The notes beneath the pieces were generated by a model, which was not told the DNA's origin, searched no databases, and saw only the letters and a list, made by a program, of their open reading frames with translations. From NCBI GenBank assembly GCA_040756995.1, contig JBFLYK010000001.1:434001-498000 (forward strand): a stretch of 64,000 nt of DNA, in the 5' to 3' direction. The DNA comes from BP-133 sp040756995. Its GTDB lineage: Bacteria; Actinomycetota; Acidimicrobiia; IMCC26256; BP-133. A program made the translations under genes and the position numbers. Of the stretch, positions 16,516-24,351 are shown piece by piece. Each line of letters starts with the position of its first letter. Position 1 is the stretch's first letter.

Positions 16516-18099
16516 TCAACATTCGAGGTGCGATTCCTCGAGGTCGAGCTCTCGCTCGAGGCGGTGCATCACGTCGTTGCTGATGTCCCCTGAGTTGCGG
16601 AGGGCCAGGACCGTCTGGCGTTCAGCGGCGTAGAGCCGTCGCAGGACGCGCTGGTGGGCCCGCGAGCGGTCCTCGTAGCCGTCGTCATCGATCTTCCCGG
16701 CCCGGGCGGCGAAGCGGCGTTTCCGCTGCTCGTACTGCAGGCGGACCTTCTCGATGGTGTCCTCACTCGCCCACCCTTCCGCGGCCAGAGCCACCAGCTC
16801 CACCAGCGCCGCCTTGCTGGCCGCCAGGCGAGCGGTCAGCTCCTCGTGTTCCTCATCGTGGCCGTCACCGGTCACGCCGAGCCGCCGGGCGAGGGCCGGC
16901 AGGGTGAGCCCTTGGAAGACAACGGTGACGAGAACCACGGCGAAGGTCACGAAGACGATCAGGTCGCGGCCGGGAAGCGCGGCGCCGGCATCGGTCTCCA
17001 GTGGTATGGCCAGTGCTGCAGCCAGCGAGACTGCACCGCGCAGACCGCTCCAGGCGATGACCACCCGCGGCGCCGCTCCCATCCGGCGAGCCCGCTGCTG
17101 CGGACGCCGATCGACGGCCCGCAGGACGTAGGGCGTGGTGAACAACCAGACGAACCGGACCGTGATGACCGCGACTGCCACCAGGGCGGCGGAGCCCATC
17201 AACTGTGCCGGTGATCGGACGGTGAGGTCATCGAGGATGACCGGCAGTTGCAGTCCGATCAGGATGAACAGGGTGGCGTTGAGAAGGAACGTGAGGATCT
17301 CCCAGACCGCGAAACCCTGGAGGCGTGTCGACGGCGACGTCACCTGCGGCGCTCGCCAGCCCAGATAAAGACCGGCGGCGACCACGGCCAGCACTCCGGA
17401 GAGGTGCAGCTCCTCGGCGGGAAGGAAGGCGGCGTAACCGGTGGCCAGGGTGATGGTGATCTCGGTCGGTGGATCGTCGAGTCGCCGGCGGATCTCTCCG
17501 ATCAGCCATCCCACCGCCAGCCCGATGGCGACTCCGCCTGTGGCCGCGACGATGAACTCGAGAGCCGCCCCGGCGAGGGAGAACCCCCCGGCCGTGGCTG
17601 CGCCGAGGGCGACGCGATAGCCGACGAGGGCGGCAGCGTCGTTGACGAGGCTCTCCCCCTCGACCAGGTTGACCACCCGCCGGGGGACGCCCAGGCGACG
17701 CATGATGGCGGTGGCCGCCACCGGGTCGGTGGGCGAGACGATGGCGCCAAGGACGAAGGCCATGGCCCAGGACAGGTCGAGGACGGCATGCGAGAGGGCC
17801 GCCACCGCGGCCATCGTGGCCAGAACGAGACCGATCGACGTCAACGACAGGGCGCGGGCATCCGCCCGCAGTGCCCGCAGGTCGGAGAAGAACGCGGCCA
17901 CGTAGAGCAGCGGGGGCAGAAACACCAGCAGGACCAGCTCGGGATCGAGCTCGACGCGTGGGCTGCCGGGGATGGCCCCGATGACCAGCCCACCCAGCAC
18001 CAGGACGATGGGATAAGGAATCCCGAGCCGGCTGGCCACGGCGTTCAGGCCGGCCACCGAGATCAGCAGGGTGGCCAGGACGATCTCGAACCCTTCCAT
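16516..18099 (-). CDS. CPA1-family Na+/H+ antiporter (NhaP-like)
   Basis: 527 residues from the ATG at 18097-18099: about twelve membrane segments, then a roughly 110-residue charged cytoplasmic tail. Core motifs are FLPPLLYVAAFF, the ion-binding AIVSPTDPVAATAI, EGESLVNDAAALVGYR and WSGLRGAVSLAAALAIP, all typical of the NhaP/NHE branch that exchanges Na+ (or K+) for protons. The tail contains helical, Arg/Glu-rich stretches (TIEKVRLQYEQRKRRF) likely to regulate transport. The GGAGG upstream sits only 1 nt from the ATG, so the exact start is slightly uncertain. Neighbours do not explain its role beyond general pH and salt homeostasis. Confidence 0.93.
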   Translation of the reverse strand: MEGFEIVLATLLISVAGLNAVASRLGIPYPIVLVLGGLVIGAIPGSPRVELDPELVLLVFLPPLLYVAAFFSDLRALRADARALSLTSIGLVLATMAAVAALSHAVLDLSWAMAFVLGAIVSPTDPVAATAIMRRLGVPRRVVNLVEGESLVNDAAALVGYRVALGAATAGGFSLAGAALEFIVAATGGVAIGLAVGWLIGEIRRRLDDPPTEITITLATGYAAFLPAEELHLSGVLAVVAAGLYLGWRAPQVTSPSTRLQGFAVWEILTFLLNATLFILIGLQLPVILDDLTVRSPAQLMGSAALVAVAVITVRFVWLFTTPYVLRAVDRRPQQRARRMGAAPRVVIAWSGLRGAVSLAAALAIPLETDAGAALPGRDLIVFVTFAVVLVTVVFQGLTLPALARRLGVTGDGHDEEHEELTARLAASKAALVELVALAAEGWASEDTIEKVRLQYEQRKRRFAARAGKIDDDGYEDRSRAHQRVLRRLYAAERQTVLALRNSGDISNDVMHRLERELDLEESHLEC

Positions 18100-18581
18100 G
18101 CCTCCATCATCGCGGGCTGGGGGCTGGTTCGAAGAAGTGCCGCTCCTGCCATCCCTTCGGTGAAGCGTGAGCCCTTCCACAGACGGGTACATACGGAAGA
18201 CCTCGAACCCTGAGCGGCGACAAACTCCCGGTTCCCTTCAACCGGGGGTTTGCCGCGTTTGGCTGCAGCGCTCTCCCGGGTCAGGTCTCGGTTCCGGGTG
18301 GCGGGGCGGGGCCAGCGGGCGTCTTCCCGACCGGAGTGGCGGTGGCGAGGGCGTCGCCGTTGCGTCGCTGGTGCGTTTTGGCAGCGTCGGCGCTGGGAAG
18401 GAAGTCCTGGCAGCGGAAGAGCTCAGAAGGTGCGGGCGGCACCGTCAGCGAAGCCTGAATGGCACAGGCGCCGACGGCGGTGTGATGACCTCAATACCGG
18501 CCCGGGCTCACGGGCTCTCTTCGCCGAAGGGGACAACGGCGTCCACCCGACGACCGAGCGTGGAAGACGGGGGAGGCCGAG
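18100..18581. other. Intergenic region upstream of a small-protein cluster
   Basis: Frames through this region look like high-GC noise. The visible structure is the strong hairpin at 18217-18256. Promoters for the antiporter (leftwards) and for the small-protein cluster (rightwards) must lie here, but I cannot point to clear -10/-35 boxes. Confidence 0.4.
18217..18256. repeat. Strong inverted repeat (hairpin)
   Basis: AAACTCCCGGTT (18222-18233) and AACCGGGGGTTT (18240-18251) pair over 12 bp with one wobble and a 6-nt loop. After one mismatch the pairing extends by several more bases on both sides (to 18217 and 18256). There is no T-run, so it may be a structural RNA element or an intrinsic-terminator-like block between divergent genes. 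Confidence 0.55.
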
Positions 18582-18935
18582 GTGGCAACGGAAGCGAAGC
18601 TGGCTCGTCCGCCGGGGATCACGGGCTCGGATCTCTCCATCGGCAGCGGACGGGTTCAGGTGCTGGAATCCTGCCGCGGTGTCTGGCTCTTCGACATCGG
18701 GCAGCGGCGGTTCTGTCGCGTGTTGCCTGGGCAACGTCCGCCGCCGGCCAGCGACTGGAGCCACTTTGACGAACTCGAGATCGATCCAGACCGCGGCTGC
18801 TTCGCGGTCACGGTGGGCCAAACAGGCACGCCAATCCTTCGGTCCTGGTTCCATGTTGGTGAGTGCCTCTTCTGCTCCCAGCCACTCCAACCGGGGCCGG
18901 AACGCGGGCCAGCCGAGAGGGAGGAGAGCCGATGA
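18582..18935 (+). CDS. Hypothetical small protein with CxxC
   Basis: 117 residues from a GTG with GGGGGAGG 7-8 nt upstream. It has a strand-rich core (GRVQVLESCRGVWLFDIGQRRFCRVLPG) and a C-terminal ECLFCSQPL motif that could bind metal as a CxxC pair. I recognise no family. Its stop overlaps the next gene's ATG by four bases, so the two are translated together. It is the first gene of the four-gene unknown cluster at 18582-20595. Confidence 0.6.
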   Translation: MATEAKLARPPGITGSDLSIGSGRVQVLESCRGVWLFDIGQRRFCRVLPGQRPPPASDWSHFDELEIDPDRGCFAVTVGQTGTPILRSWFHVGECLFCSQPLQPGPERGPAEREESR

Positions 18936-19336
18936 CTCGCAGCGATCCGTCTCACGAAACTGCCCGGGAGGGCCACGTCGCAGCATTGCGGGAGCTTCAC
19001 CTGGCGCTGCGACGGGCACACGAGGCTCTGCGCCACGCCCATCACCTGCTGGCGCCATTTCATGCCGCGTTCAACGGCGTTCGTCCTTTCCCCCGGTCCC
19101 CGAAGCAGGTGGCGTCACCGTCGCGCCTCGGCTTCACCGCCGACCGGAGCAATTCGACGTTTCGCTTTGCCTTCGTGGTCCCGGGCCCTGAATCCAATGC
19201 GATGGAGGACCTTCGAGCCGACTTCCGTACCCATGTCGCTCACATCCAGCTCCTCAAGGAGGAGAACCGGCACCTGTGTGACACCGTGGGCCGCATGATC
19301 GGCCAGCGGCGCACGAAGGGCTGGCCGACTTCCTGA
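18932..19336 (+). CDS. Hypothetical helical protein, paralogue of the 19756-20595 product
   Basis: 134 residues from the ATG at 18932, with GAGG about 12 nt upstream. Two helical stretches stand out: ALRELHLALRRAHEALRHAHHLL near 18-40, and THVAHIQLLKEENRHLCDTVGRM near the C-terminus. The same pair, in the same order, occurs in the larger protein at 19756-20595 (ALRRLYVALQRAQNALWEAHDAL, and DAHLQHLRQIRDDNRRLCIHVGRLL), so the two genes are paralogues. The final part is probably a coiled coil. No function is known to me. It overlaps the preceding gene by ATGA. Confidence 0.65.
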   Translation: MTRSDPSHETAREGHVAALRELHLALRRAHEALRHAHHLLAPFHAAFNGVRPFPRSPKQVASPSRLGFTADRSNSTFRFAFVVPGPESNAMEDLRADFRTHVAHIQLLKEENRHLCDTVGRMIGQRRTKGWPTS

Positions 19337-19402
19337 GCGTGACCCGCCCGGCGCCGGTTCCGTGAACGGCGACGGAGGCGCCGCGTCCGTGAGGGGGACT
19401 CG

Positions 19403-19684
19403 ATGAGCAACCGGTTCAACCGCTGTCCGGCCAAACTGGGAGGTTGGCAATGCGCGCTGGAGTATGCCCACGACGGCTCCCACGTCTTCCCCCACGGCGG
19501 GTCTCCGACAGCCGCTGTGGATGGCGTCGACATCGAGCCGGAAAGCACGCTGCGGCTCCTCGAGTTGCTCGGCGAACAGCTCTGGCAGGCTGACCGCCAA
19601 CGTATGAAGGAGCTGCTCTCACGAACCTTCGACAGCGATGGCCACCGTGAGCTTGGCGACCAAGGCGGTGCTGGCTACTGGTGA
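19403..19684 (+). CDS. Hypothetical small protein with a Cys2-His2-like motif
   Basis: 93 residues from an ATG with GGGGGA about 5 nt upstream. The N-terminus reads CPAKLGGWQCALEYAHDGSHVF: Cys8 and Cys17 are followed by two histidines (AHDGSH), a spacing that could bind zinc. The rest is acidic and helical (STLRLLELLGEQLWQADRQRMKELLSRTF). It sits between the two paralogous helical proteins, 66 nt after the first and 71 nt before the second, probably in one transcript. Family not recognised. Confidence 0.6.
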   Translation: MSNRFNRCPAKLGGWQCALEYAHDGSHVFPHGGSPTAAVDGVDIEPESTLRLLELLGEQLWQADRQRMKELLSRTFDSDGHRELGDQGGAGYW

Positions 19685-19755
19685 CCCAGCGGCGCCCAGG
19701 GCGGTAGCGCACGACGAGCATCGGACTCCCTTCACGACACCTTCGAGGAGTGCCC

Positions 19756-20595
19756 ATGGTCCACGTCGGCGAGACCCAAGACCAACGTGCAGCAGCGCTG
19801 CGACGACTCTACGTCGCATTGCAGCGAGCGCAGAATGCCCTCTGGGAGGCGCATGATGCCTTGCGGGCCGTGCTGTGCACCCGTCATCCGCCGGAGAAGC
19901 GCCCAGGTGGTGCGCCGATGCGGTCGACCCGCACCAGCGTGTGGGAAGCGCTGATCGACGCCGAGCTGAAGCACGGCTCCCGAGTGCCAAACGTGCTGTG
20001 GTTTCCGCACCGGCTCGACGCGCATCTCCAGCATCTCCGCCAGATCAGGGACGACAACCGTCGCCTCTGCATCCACGTCGGCAGACTCCTTCGGATCTGC
20101 AACGCCGAAACCCAAGCACCGCACCGGACGGGAAGTACACAACTCCGCGCCCTCGCCCATCGGCTCCGCCCCAAGGCGCCGTCCCCATCTCCTCGCGCCC
20201 AAGAGGGAACGGGCGCGGCTTCCCCGCCGACTGCAGTGGGCCCCAACGACCGTCGGCGAGAAGTCCTCGCCCTGAATGCCCTCCACCCCGAGTTGCAGGC
20301 AAGAGTCATGACGGCAACCGCCCACGCCCCGATCCGGGTTGTCGAACGTTTCCAAGGAGAAGCCGGGGAGGAATTCGAGGTGTTTGCCGTGGCGGGCGAC
20401 GAGTTCGTCCACATGTCCTTGAGCCTGCGGCCCGACGGATCAGTGGCGGAGACCACCCAGACTGCGCTCCGAGCAGAAACGGAGGTGGTCGCCGTCGGCA
20501 CCGATCACGCCACGGTCCGCATCCCCGACGACGTCGTCGCCGTGCCCCTGGAGATCGCCTCGGCCATTCGTGAAACCAGCGGTCAGGGCCGGTAA
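19756..20595 (+). CDS. Hypothetical two-part protein with N-terminal paralogous helical domain
   Basis: 279 residues from the ATG at 19756 (AGGAG 5 nt upstream; a GTG two codons earlier is less well placed). Residues about 8-115 repeat the helical pair of the 18932 gene product. A Pro/Ser/Arg-rich linker (about 120-165) leads to a C-terminal domain of alternating strands (EEFEVFAVAGDEFVHMSLSLRPDGSVAE and HATVRIPDDVVAVPLEIASAI). The domain fusion suggests that the shared helical part is a docking or dimerisation module. It is the last gene of the cluster, followed by a weak terminator. Function unknown. Confidence 0.65.
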   Translation: MVHVGETQDQRAAALRRLYVALQRAQNALWEAHDALRAVLCTRHPPEKRPGGAPMRSTRTSVWEALIDAELKHGSRVPNVLWFPHRLDAHLQHLRQIRDDNRRLCIHVGRLLRICNAETQAPHRTGSTQLRALAHRLRPKAPSPSPRAQEGTGAASPPTAVGPNDRRREVLALNALHPELQARVMTATAHAPIRVVERFQGEAGEEFEVFAVAGDEFVHMSLSLRPDGSVAETTQTALRAETEVVAVGTDHATVRIPDDVVAVPLEIASAIRETSGQGR

Positions 20596-20636
20596 CTCAA
20601 GCCGTGACTTTCGGTATTTCGAGGTACGCGGAAATG

Positions 20637-20666
20637 ATCTCCCGTCCTCGGAGATAGCATTCTTTT
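20637..20666 (+). terminator. Weak rho-independent terminator
   Basis: ATCTCC (20637-20642) and GGAGAT (20650-20655) pair around a 7-nt loop, followed within a few bases by a T-rich stretch (ATTCTTTT). It lies between the end of the small-protein cluster and a convergent minus-strand gene pair. Confidence 0.4.
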
Positions 20667-20705
20667 CTGTGCGTCGACCTGGCTGGCGTGCCGAGCCCCT
20701 AGGCG

Positions 20706-20912
20706 TCAGATTTTGGTCTTCCCAGGGCGCCGATTGAGCTTGAAGTCACGCGCTGAGCCGCGAGAAGAGCCGATCTCGCCGGTACGCACTTCGCTGATGA
20801 TTCGCCCGTTGGCGGGGCCGAAGACGAACCGTCCGAGCGCTTCTCGAGCGGCGGCCGATGCCCCTTCCGCCTTGGTTGCGGTGGTGCGTTCCCGCCGTCG
20901 GGTCGTCATCAC
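20706..20912 (-). CDS. Hypothetical small basic protein
   Basis: 68 residues, strongly basic, with no domain that I recognise. Its support is positional: the ATG at 20910-20912 overlaps the stop of the upstream gene by four bases (ATGA), which is common for real coupled genes in this window. The central part (ALGRFVFGPANGRIISEVRTGEIGSSRG) has plausible strand-turn character. It could be a small nucleic-acid-associated protein, but that is only a guess from charge. Confidence 0.45.
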   Translation of the reverse strand: MMTTRRRERTTATKAEGASAAAREALGRFVFGPANGRIISEVRTGEIGSSRGSARDFKLNRRPGKTKI

Positions 20913-21475
20913 AGGGCAGACCCGGCTCGCCGCTCGCCGGCCGTACCCGATGCCGAAGCCGCCACAGCGTGCTCGGCTTCTACGAGGTGCTTGTCGCTCT
21001 CCTGGACGAGACGATCGACCAGGTCGGCGGCGATCAAGGCCAAGCCCCGCCGGCAGGCAACGGGGAGCCGTTTGTCCCCGGCCAATTCTCGGCCGCTGCG
21101 AGCGACCCGTTCGGCTTCGGACCGGAACACCGTGAGGACCATCTCCGGATCCCAGGCGTGATAGCCAGCCACCCGTTCGTAGCGATTCAGCTGACCCTTG
21201 AGCGGACGGGCATCAGCGACGAGCTGTTCGAGTCGATCACCGGCCCGGTGCAGCAGGTCCCCGACGCAGAGGAGGTGTTCCATGGCCGTGGCCGCGTCCA
21301 TCCACGGACGTCGGCCGAGATCGGCCGGGTCATCGCTCCGGTCGACGATGCTTCGAAAGCGCTCGGGCAACGAGCGGACGGCTGACGTGAGCGACGGTGC
21401 AACCGGATCGGACACGCTCGCGTCAGATCCGACGGCTGCTTCAGTGTGGGCGGGAGGCGCTTTGACGAGGGGCAC
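20909..21475 (-). CDS. Hypothetical helical protein, DinB-like
   Basis: 188 residues from a GTG at 21473-21475 with GAGGAGG 5 nt upstream; longer in-frame extensions lack this site. The pattern is all-helical. MDAATAMEHLLCVGDLLHRAGDRL, RYERVAGYHAWDPEMVLTVFRSEAERVA and a final HLVEAEHAVAA resemble the order seen in DinB/MDMPI-like four-helix proteins, whose histidines bind a metal. Candidate ligands are His in MEHLL and in the C-terminal DKHLVEAEH. The match is weak and there is no enzymatic evidence. It is coupled to the small basic gene downstream. Confidence 0.55.
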   Translation of the reverse strand: MPLVKAPPAHTEAAVGSDASVSDPVAPSLTSAVRSLPERFRSIVDRSDDPADLGRRPWMDAATAMEHLLCVGDLLHRAGDRLEQLVADARPLKGQLNRYERVAGYHAWDPEMVLTVFRSEAERVARSGRELAGDKRLPVACRRGLALIAADLVDRLVQESDKHLVEAEHAVAASASGTAGERRAGSAL

Positions 21476-22181
21476 CGTTGCCTCCTCTCCCCGGGTTCTC
21501 AGCCAGCCGCTCCGAGGAGCCCATCCGGCTGACTGCTGAGGACAATTCTCTGCCGCTCGTTGCCAAACAACGAGGGGTATTGGGCAATCATCGACGGCTT
21601 TGTCGCCCGCCGCGGGATGGCGGGCTGCCACAGTCTTCCAGCCCGCAATATATGGTTGGAGCGGACCATTACTTACAATAGGTGTCAAGCGTTAAGGCAA
21701 TATCGTCCGAAGCCGCTTTGTCGCCGGCTGGGCCGTGGCGCTCCTCGAACGTGTGCAGCAAGGCCCGCTGACCCGCCTCCCGAAATACCCGAGGGGATCA
21801 AGAACGTCCTTCGCTACACCGACATCCCGGGGGGCCCCAAGGCGCCGTCGGCCCCGCCGACACAGCCGGCTGCGGGCATTGCGTATCTGAGTCGGTCAAC
21901 GCGCCCTCGATGCCGCGGTAGTCGTCGTTGCTCGTTGTCGCTGAGGCGCCGCGCGGTGCGACCGCCGGGGCCTTAGCCGCGCCGCACAGAAGCCCCGGTA
22001 GGCAGAACTACGAGGACACCAGCTCGACGTGCCGGGGGCGGATAAACGTCGACCGGGCGCCACGTAGCGAGTCAGCCCGACCACGAGGCGCGTGCTCTGC
22101 TCCGGGGGCGGGGATTGGCAACCGTTGTTGCCGGGTACGGAGCAGCTAGCTGCCTGCGGGGCAGGATTGATCGGAGAAGTG
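21476..22181. other. Intergenic region of about 700 bp without a recognisable gene
   Basis: No frame here has domain-like sequence or a good ribosome-binding site. A locally AT-richer patch (about 21645-21720) contains the palindrome ATGGT-N8-ACCAT (21652-21669) and probably the leftward promoter for the pair at 20706-21475. The right part (21780-22160) looks like decayed coding DNA but I could not assign it. Confidence 0.4.
21652..21669. promoter_or_regulatory. Palindrome ATGGT-N8-ACCAT in a leftward promoter region
   Basis: A 5-bp perfect inverted repeat, extended by T-A matches, in the AT-richer patch upstream of the GTG at 21475. Its half-site resembles the operator at 14451-14469 but the spacer is one base longer. 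Confidence 0.3.
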
Positions 22182-22517
22182 ATGGGTTCGGTTCTGAGGG
22201 AGGTCGCCGCCGCGGCGGACGAGGTGGCCACCGATCAGCGGCGGGTGGCTCGCCGAGCCCGGGAGATGCAGCGCCAGCGGGATCTGGGATGGTCGTGGGG
22301 CCAGATCCTCGACCGTGAGGCGGCGCCGAGCCTTCTGGAGCTGCTGCGGCGCAGCGGCCGGCGTGTCGCCAGCGCCACCGCCTGTGTGGCCCAGACGCTG
22401 GTCTCGGGACTGAGCCAGGAGGGTGAGTCTCGCCGGCAGATCGGCCGGCGTCTCGGTGTCACCCACCAGCGCGTGACGGCGATGCTCAACGGGGCGCGTC
22501 GCTCCGGACGCCGGTAG
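22182..22517 (+). CDS. Small helix-turn-helix protein
   Basis: 111 residues from the ATG at 22182 with GGAGAA 5 nt upstream. The N-terminal half is a long basic/acidic helix (ADEVATDQRRVARRAREMQRQRDLG) followed by WSWGQILDRE. The C-terminal part ends in a helix-turn-helix-like stretch, SRRQIGRRLGVTHQRVTAML, similar to the second helices of sigma-70 region 4 or phage-repressor-like proteins. It is followed 29 nt later by an anti-sigma-type ATPase gene, so a regulatory pair is possible. I do not recognise the exact family. Confidence 0.65.
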   Translation: MGSVLREVAAAADEVATDQRRVARRAREMQRQRDLGWSWGQILDREAAPSLLELLRRSGRRVASATACVAQTLVSGLSQEGESRRQIGRRLGVTHQRVTAMLNGARRSGRR

Positions 22518-22546
22518 CCGTGTCCGTCGGCCGGTAGGGGGCGGCC

Positions 22547-22999
22547 ATGCTGCTGGACGTGGCGGTATGCCTGCCGCAGGAGTCGGAGACGGTCGGGGTG
22601 ATTCGGGCCATCGTGCGCCACGCCCTTCACTCCTTTGGCGTAACCCAGGAGTGCATCGACGACATCTGCCTGGCCCTGAGCGAGGCCTGTACCAACGTCA
22701 TCGACCACGCCGTGCCCGGTGACGAATACGAGGTGCGGCTCGAAGTCGACGAGCGGGAGTGCGCCCTCAGCGTCAGGAACACCAATCACGGTTTCGACGC
22801 CCGGGCCCTGCGCGGCGCCATGCCGGATGCCTCATCGCCCCGCGGGCGGGGTGTCGCCATCATGCGGGCCGTCATGGACCACGTCGACTTCAGTTCCGAA
22901 CCCCAAGCCGACACGATGGTCCGTCTCGTCAAGGCGCTGGCGATTAAAGGCGACAGCCTGTTGGACAGACTGCGGAGGACCAGAGAGAGCAGCGGCTGA
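22547..22999 (+). CDS. Anti-sigma-factor-like ATP-binding protein (RsbW/HATPase_c type)
   Basis: A 150-residue stand-alone GHKL ATPase domain. The N-box is ICLALSEACTNVIDHAVP (Glu and Asn for Mg-ATP), followed by VRNTNHGFDARALRGAMP in place of the usual D-x-G-x-G box and by PRGRGVAIMRAVMDHVDF as the G2-like lid. This is the RsbW/SpoIIAB layout, a serine kinase and sigma-factor antagonist that binds a partner sigma or anti-anti-sigma factor. No anti-anti-sigma gene is adjacent, but the preceding small HTH protein could be its partner (inference). The length is typical. Confidence 0.88.
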   Translation: MLLDVAVCLPQESETVGVIRAIVRHALHSFGVTQECIDDICLALSEACTNVIDHAVPGDEYEVRLEVDERECALSVRNTNHGFDARALRGAMPDASSPRGRGVAIMRAVMDHVDFSSEPQADTMVRLVKALAIKGDSLLDRLRRTRESSG

Positions 23000-23045
23000 C
23001 TCGCGTCGGCGCCGCTGCTCTCCCGGCCTCAGACTGTGAACGCAG

Positions 23046-24056
23046 TCAGCCGGCCGCGATCTTGCCGGCGTGCTGCTTGGCGTGGTCCTGCAGCTTCGCC
23101 GGGAGGGGGGCGTAGCCCAGGCTGTCGGCCTTTTGCTGGCCAGCCCCCAGTCCGTGGTCGAGGAAGGCCTTCATCGTGTCGTACTTTCCTTTGGCCAGCT
23201 TCGTCGGAACGATGAGGTACGAGACGCTCGAGATCGGATAGGCGTTGCCGCCGGGGTTGTAGTTGATCTCGACGGTCCCGTCCGGCTGTGCCTTGGCTTG
23301 GTCGAGGGCGGCGGTGACGCTGGCGGCGTCCGGCGGACGGAAGGCCCCGCCCCCGTTCTTCACCAGGGCCTCGGCCAGCTTCTTCTCCTTGGCGAAACCG
23401 TGCTCGGCGTAGCTGATCGCGCCGTTGGTGGCCGCCACCGCGTCGGCGACGCCCGACGACCCTTCCTTCCCCTGCTGGCCGGCATCGGTTGGGAACTGCT
23501 CGGTGCTTCCGCCCTTCCACTCGCCTCCGCCGGCGGTCTCCAGGTAGCTCGTGAAAATGCCGGAGGAGCCCGACTTGTCGGAGCGGACGAACACCTGGAT
23601 CGCCAGATCGGGGCCTGGCGAGCCGTTGTCGGCGGCAATGGCCGGGTCGTTCCACTTCTTGATCTTCCCCGAGAAGATCTTGGCCAGGGTCGGCCCGGAG
23701 AGCTTCAACTTGGCCAGGCCGTCGACCTTGTAGACGATGGCGAGGCCGCCGGCCGTCTCCGGGACGTAGACGAAGTCGCCGTATTTCGCCTTGAGCTTCG
23801 TCACCTCGTCGGGTTTGGCGGGCCCGTCCGAGGCGGCGAAGTCGACTTCGCCGTTGATCAGCTTGCCTCGGCCGGCGCCTGATCCCACGCCTTCGTAGGC
23901 CACCTGGTTGCCGGTATCGGCACTCCACTGCTGGATGATCTTTTGCGCGAAGGTTGAACCGGCTCCCTTCACCGGATCGCCTGCCCGGGCCGTCGGTCCG
24001 GTCGCAAAGACCAACCCGGCGAATGCCAGAACGGCGACCAGTCTCGATCGCTTCAC
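23046..24056 (-). CDS. pstS: Phosphate-binding protein PstS
   Basis: 336 residues from a GTG at 24054-24056 with GGGAG 5 nt upstream. It has a Sec signal peptide (VKRSRLVAVLAFAGLVFATGPTARA) without a lipobox cysteine, so it is secreted rather than lipidated, unlike many Gram-positive PstS proteins. The domain starts at VKGAGSTFAQKIIQQW and contains YEGVGSGAGRGKL and FAASDGP, both phosphate-contacting loops, plus VFVRSDKSGSSGIF. No pstC, pstA or pstB genes are near, so it may serve a transporter elsewhere or scavenge phosphate. A candidate PHO box lies upstream. Confidence 0.93.
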   Translation of the reverse strand: MKRSRLVAVLAFAGLVFATGPTARAGDPVKGAGSTFAQKIIQQWSADTGNQVAYEGVGSGAGRGKLINGEVDFAASDGPAKPDEVTKLKAKYGDFVYVPETAGGLAIVYKVDGLAKLKLSGPTLAKIFSGKIKKWNDPAIAADNGSPGPDLAIQVFVRSDKSGSSGIFTSYLETAGGGEWKGGSTEQFPTDAGQQGKEGSSGVADAVAATNGAISYAEHGFAKEKKLAEALVKNGGGAFRPPDAASVTAALDQAKAQPDGTVEINYNPGGNAYPISSVSYLIVPTKLAKGKYDTMKAFLDHGLGAGQQKADSLGYAPLPAKLQDHAKQHAGKIAAG

Positions 24057-24120
24057 GTCCACTCCCTTCTTCGCCTCGGACCAGAACGGGTTCCAACGAC
24101 AGCGGCGAAGGTACTTCCCT

Positions 24121-24142
24121 GGGCGCTGAAGCGTCAGTGAAC
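24121..24142 (-). promoter_or_regulatory. Candidate PHO box upstream of pstS
   Basis: On the minus strand, GTTCACTGACG followed by CTTCAGCGCCC reads as two 11-nt direct-repeat units; the first fits the actinobacterial PhoP unit (GTTCACC-like) well and the second poorly. It lies about 65 nt before the pstS start, where such a box would act. Confidence 0.35.
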
Positions 24143-24351
24143 TCTTTCCATTGCGCACCCGTCCTCTCCGTAACGGTAGGGATGCGCGCCGGGGGATCCC
24201 CCGAACCGCCCGGGGTGCCATACCGACCTTCGGGACGGAGGCGGCGGACCGTCGGGGGGCGCCGCACCCTCGACATCCGGTCGAGGTGAACAACAGATGC
24301 AGACGCAGGAATGGGCGCTTCGGGAACGAAAGGTTCAGAGCCACTTGATTC

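Noticed and set aside
18250..19191. 313-codon reading frame over the small-protein cluster
   Set aside because: Arg/Gly/Ser-rich and in a different frame from the supported coupled genes, which have good ribosome-binding sites and domain-like sequences.
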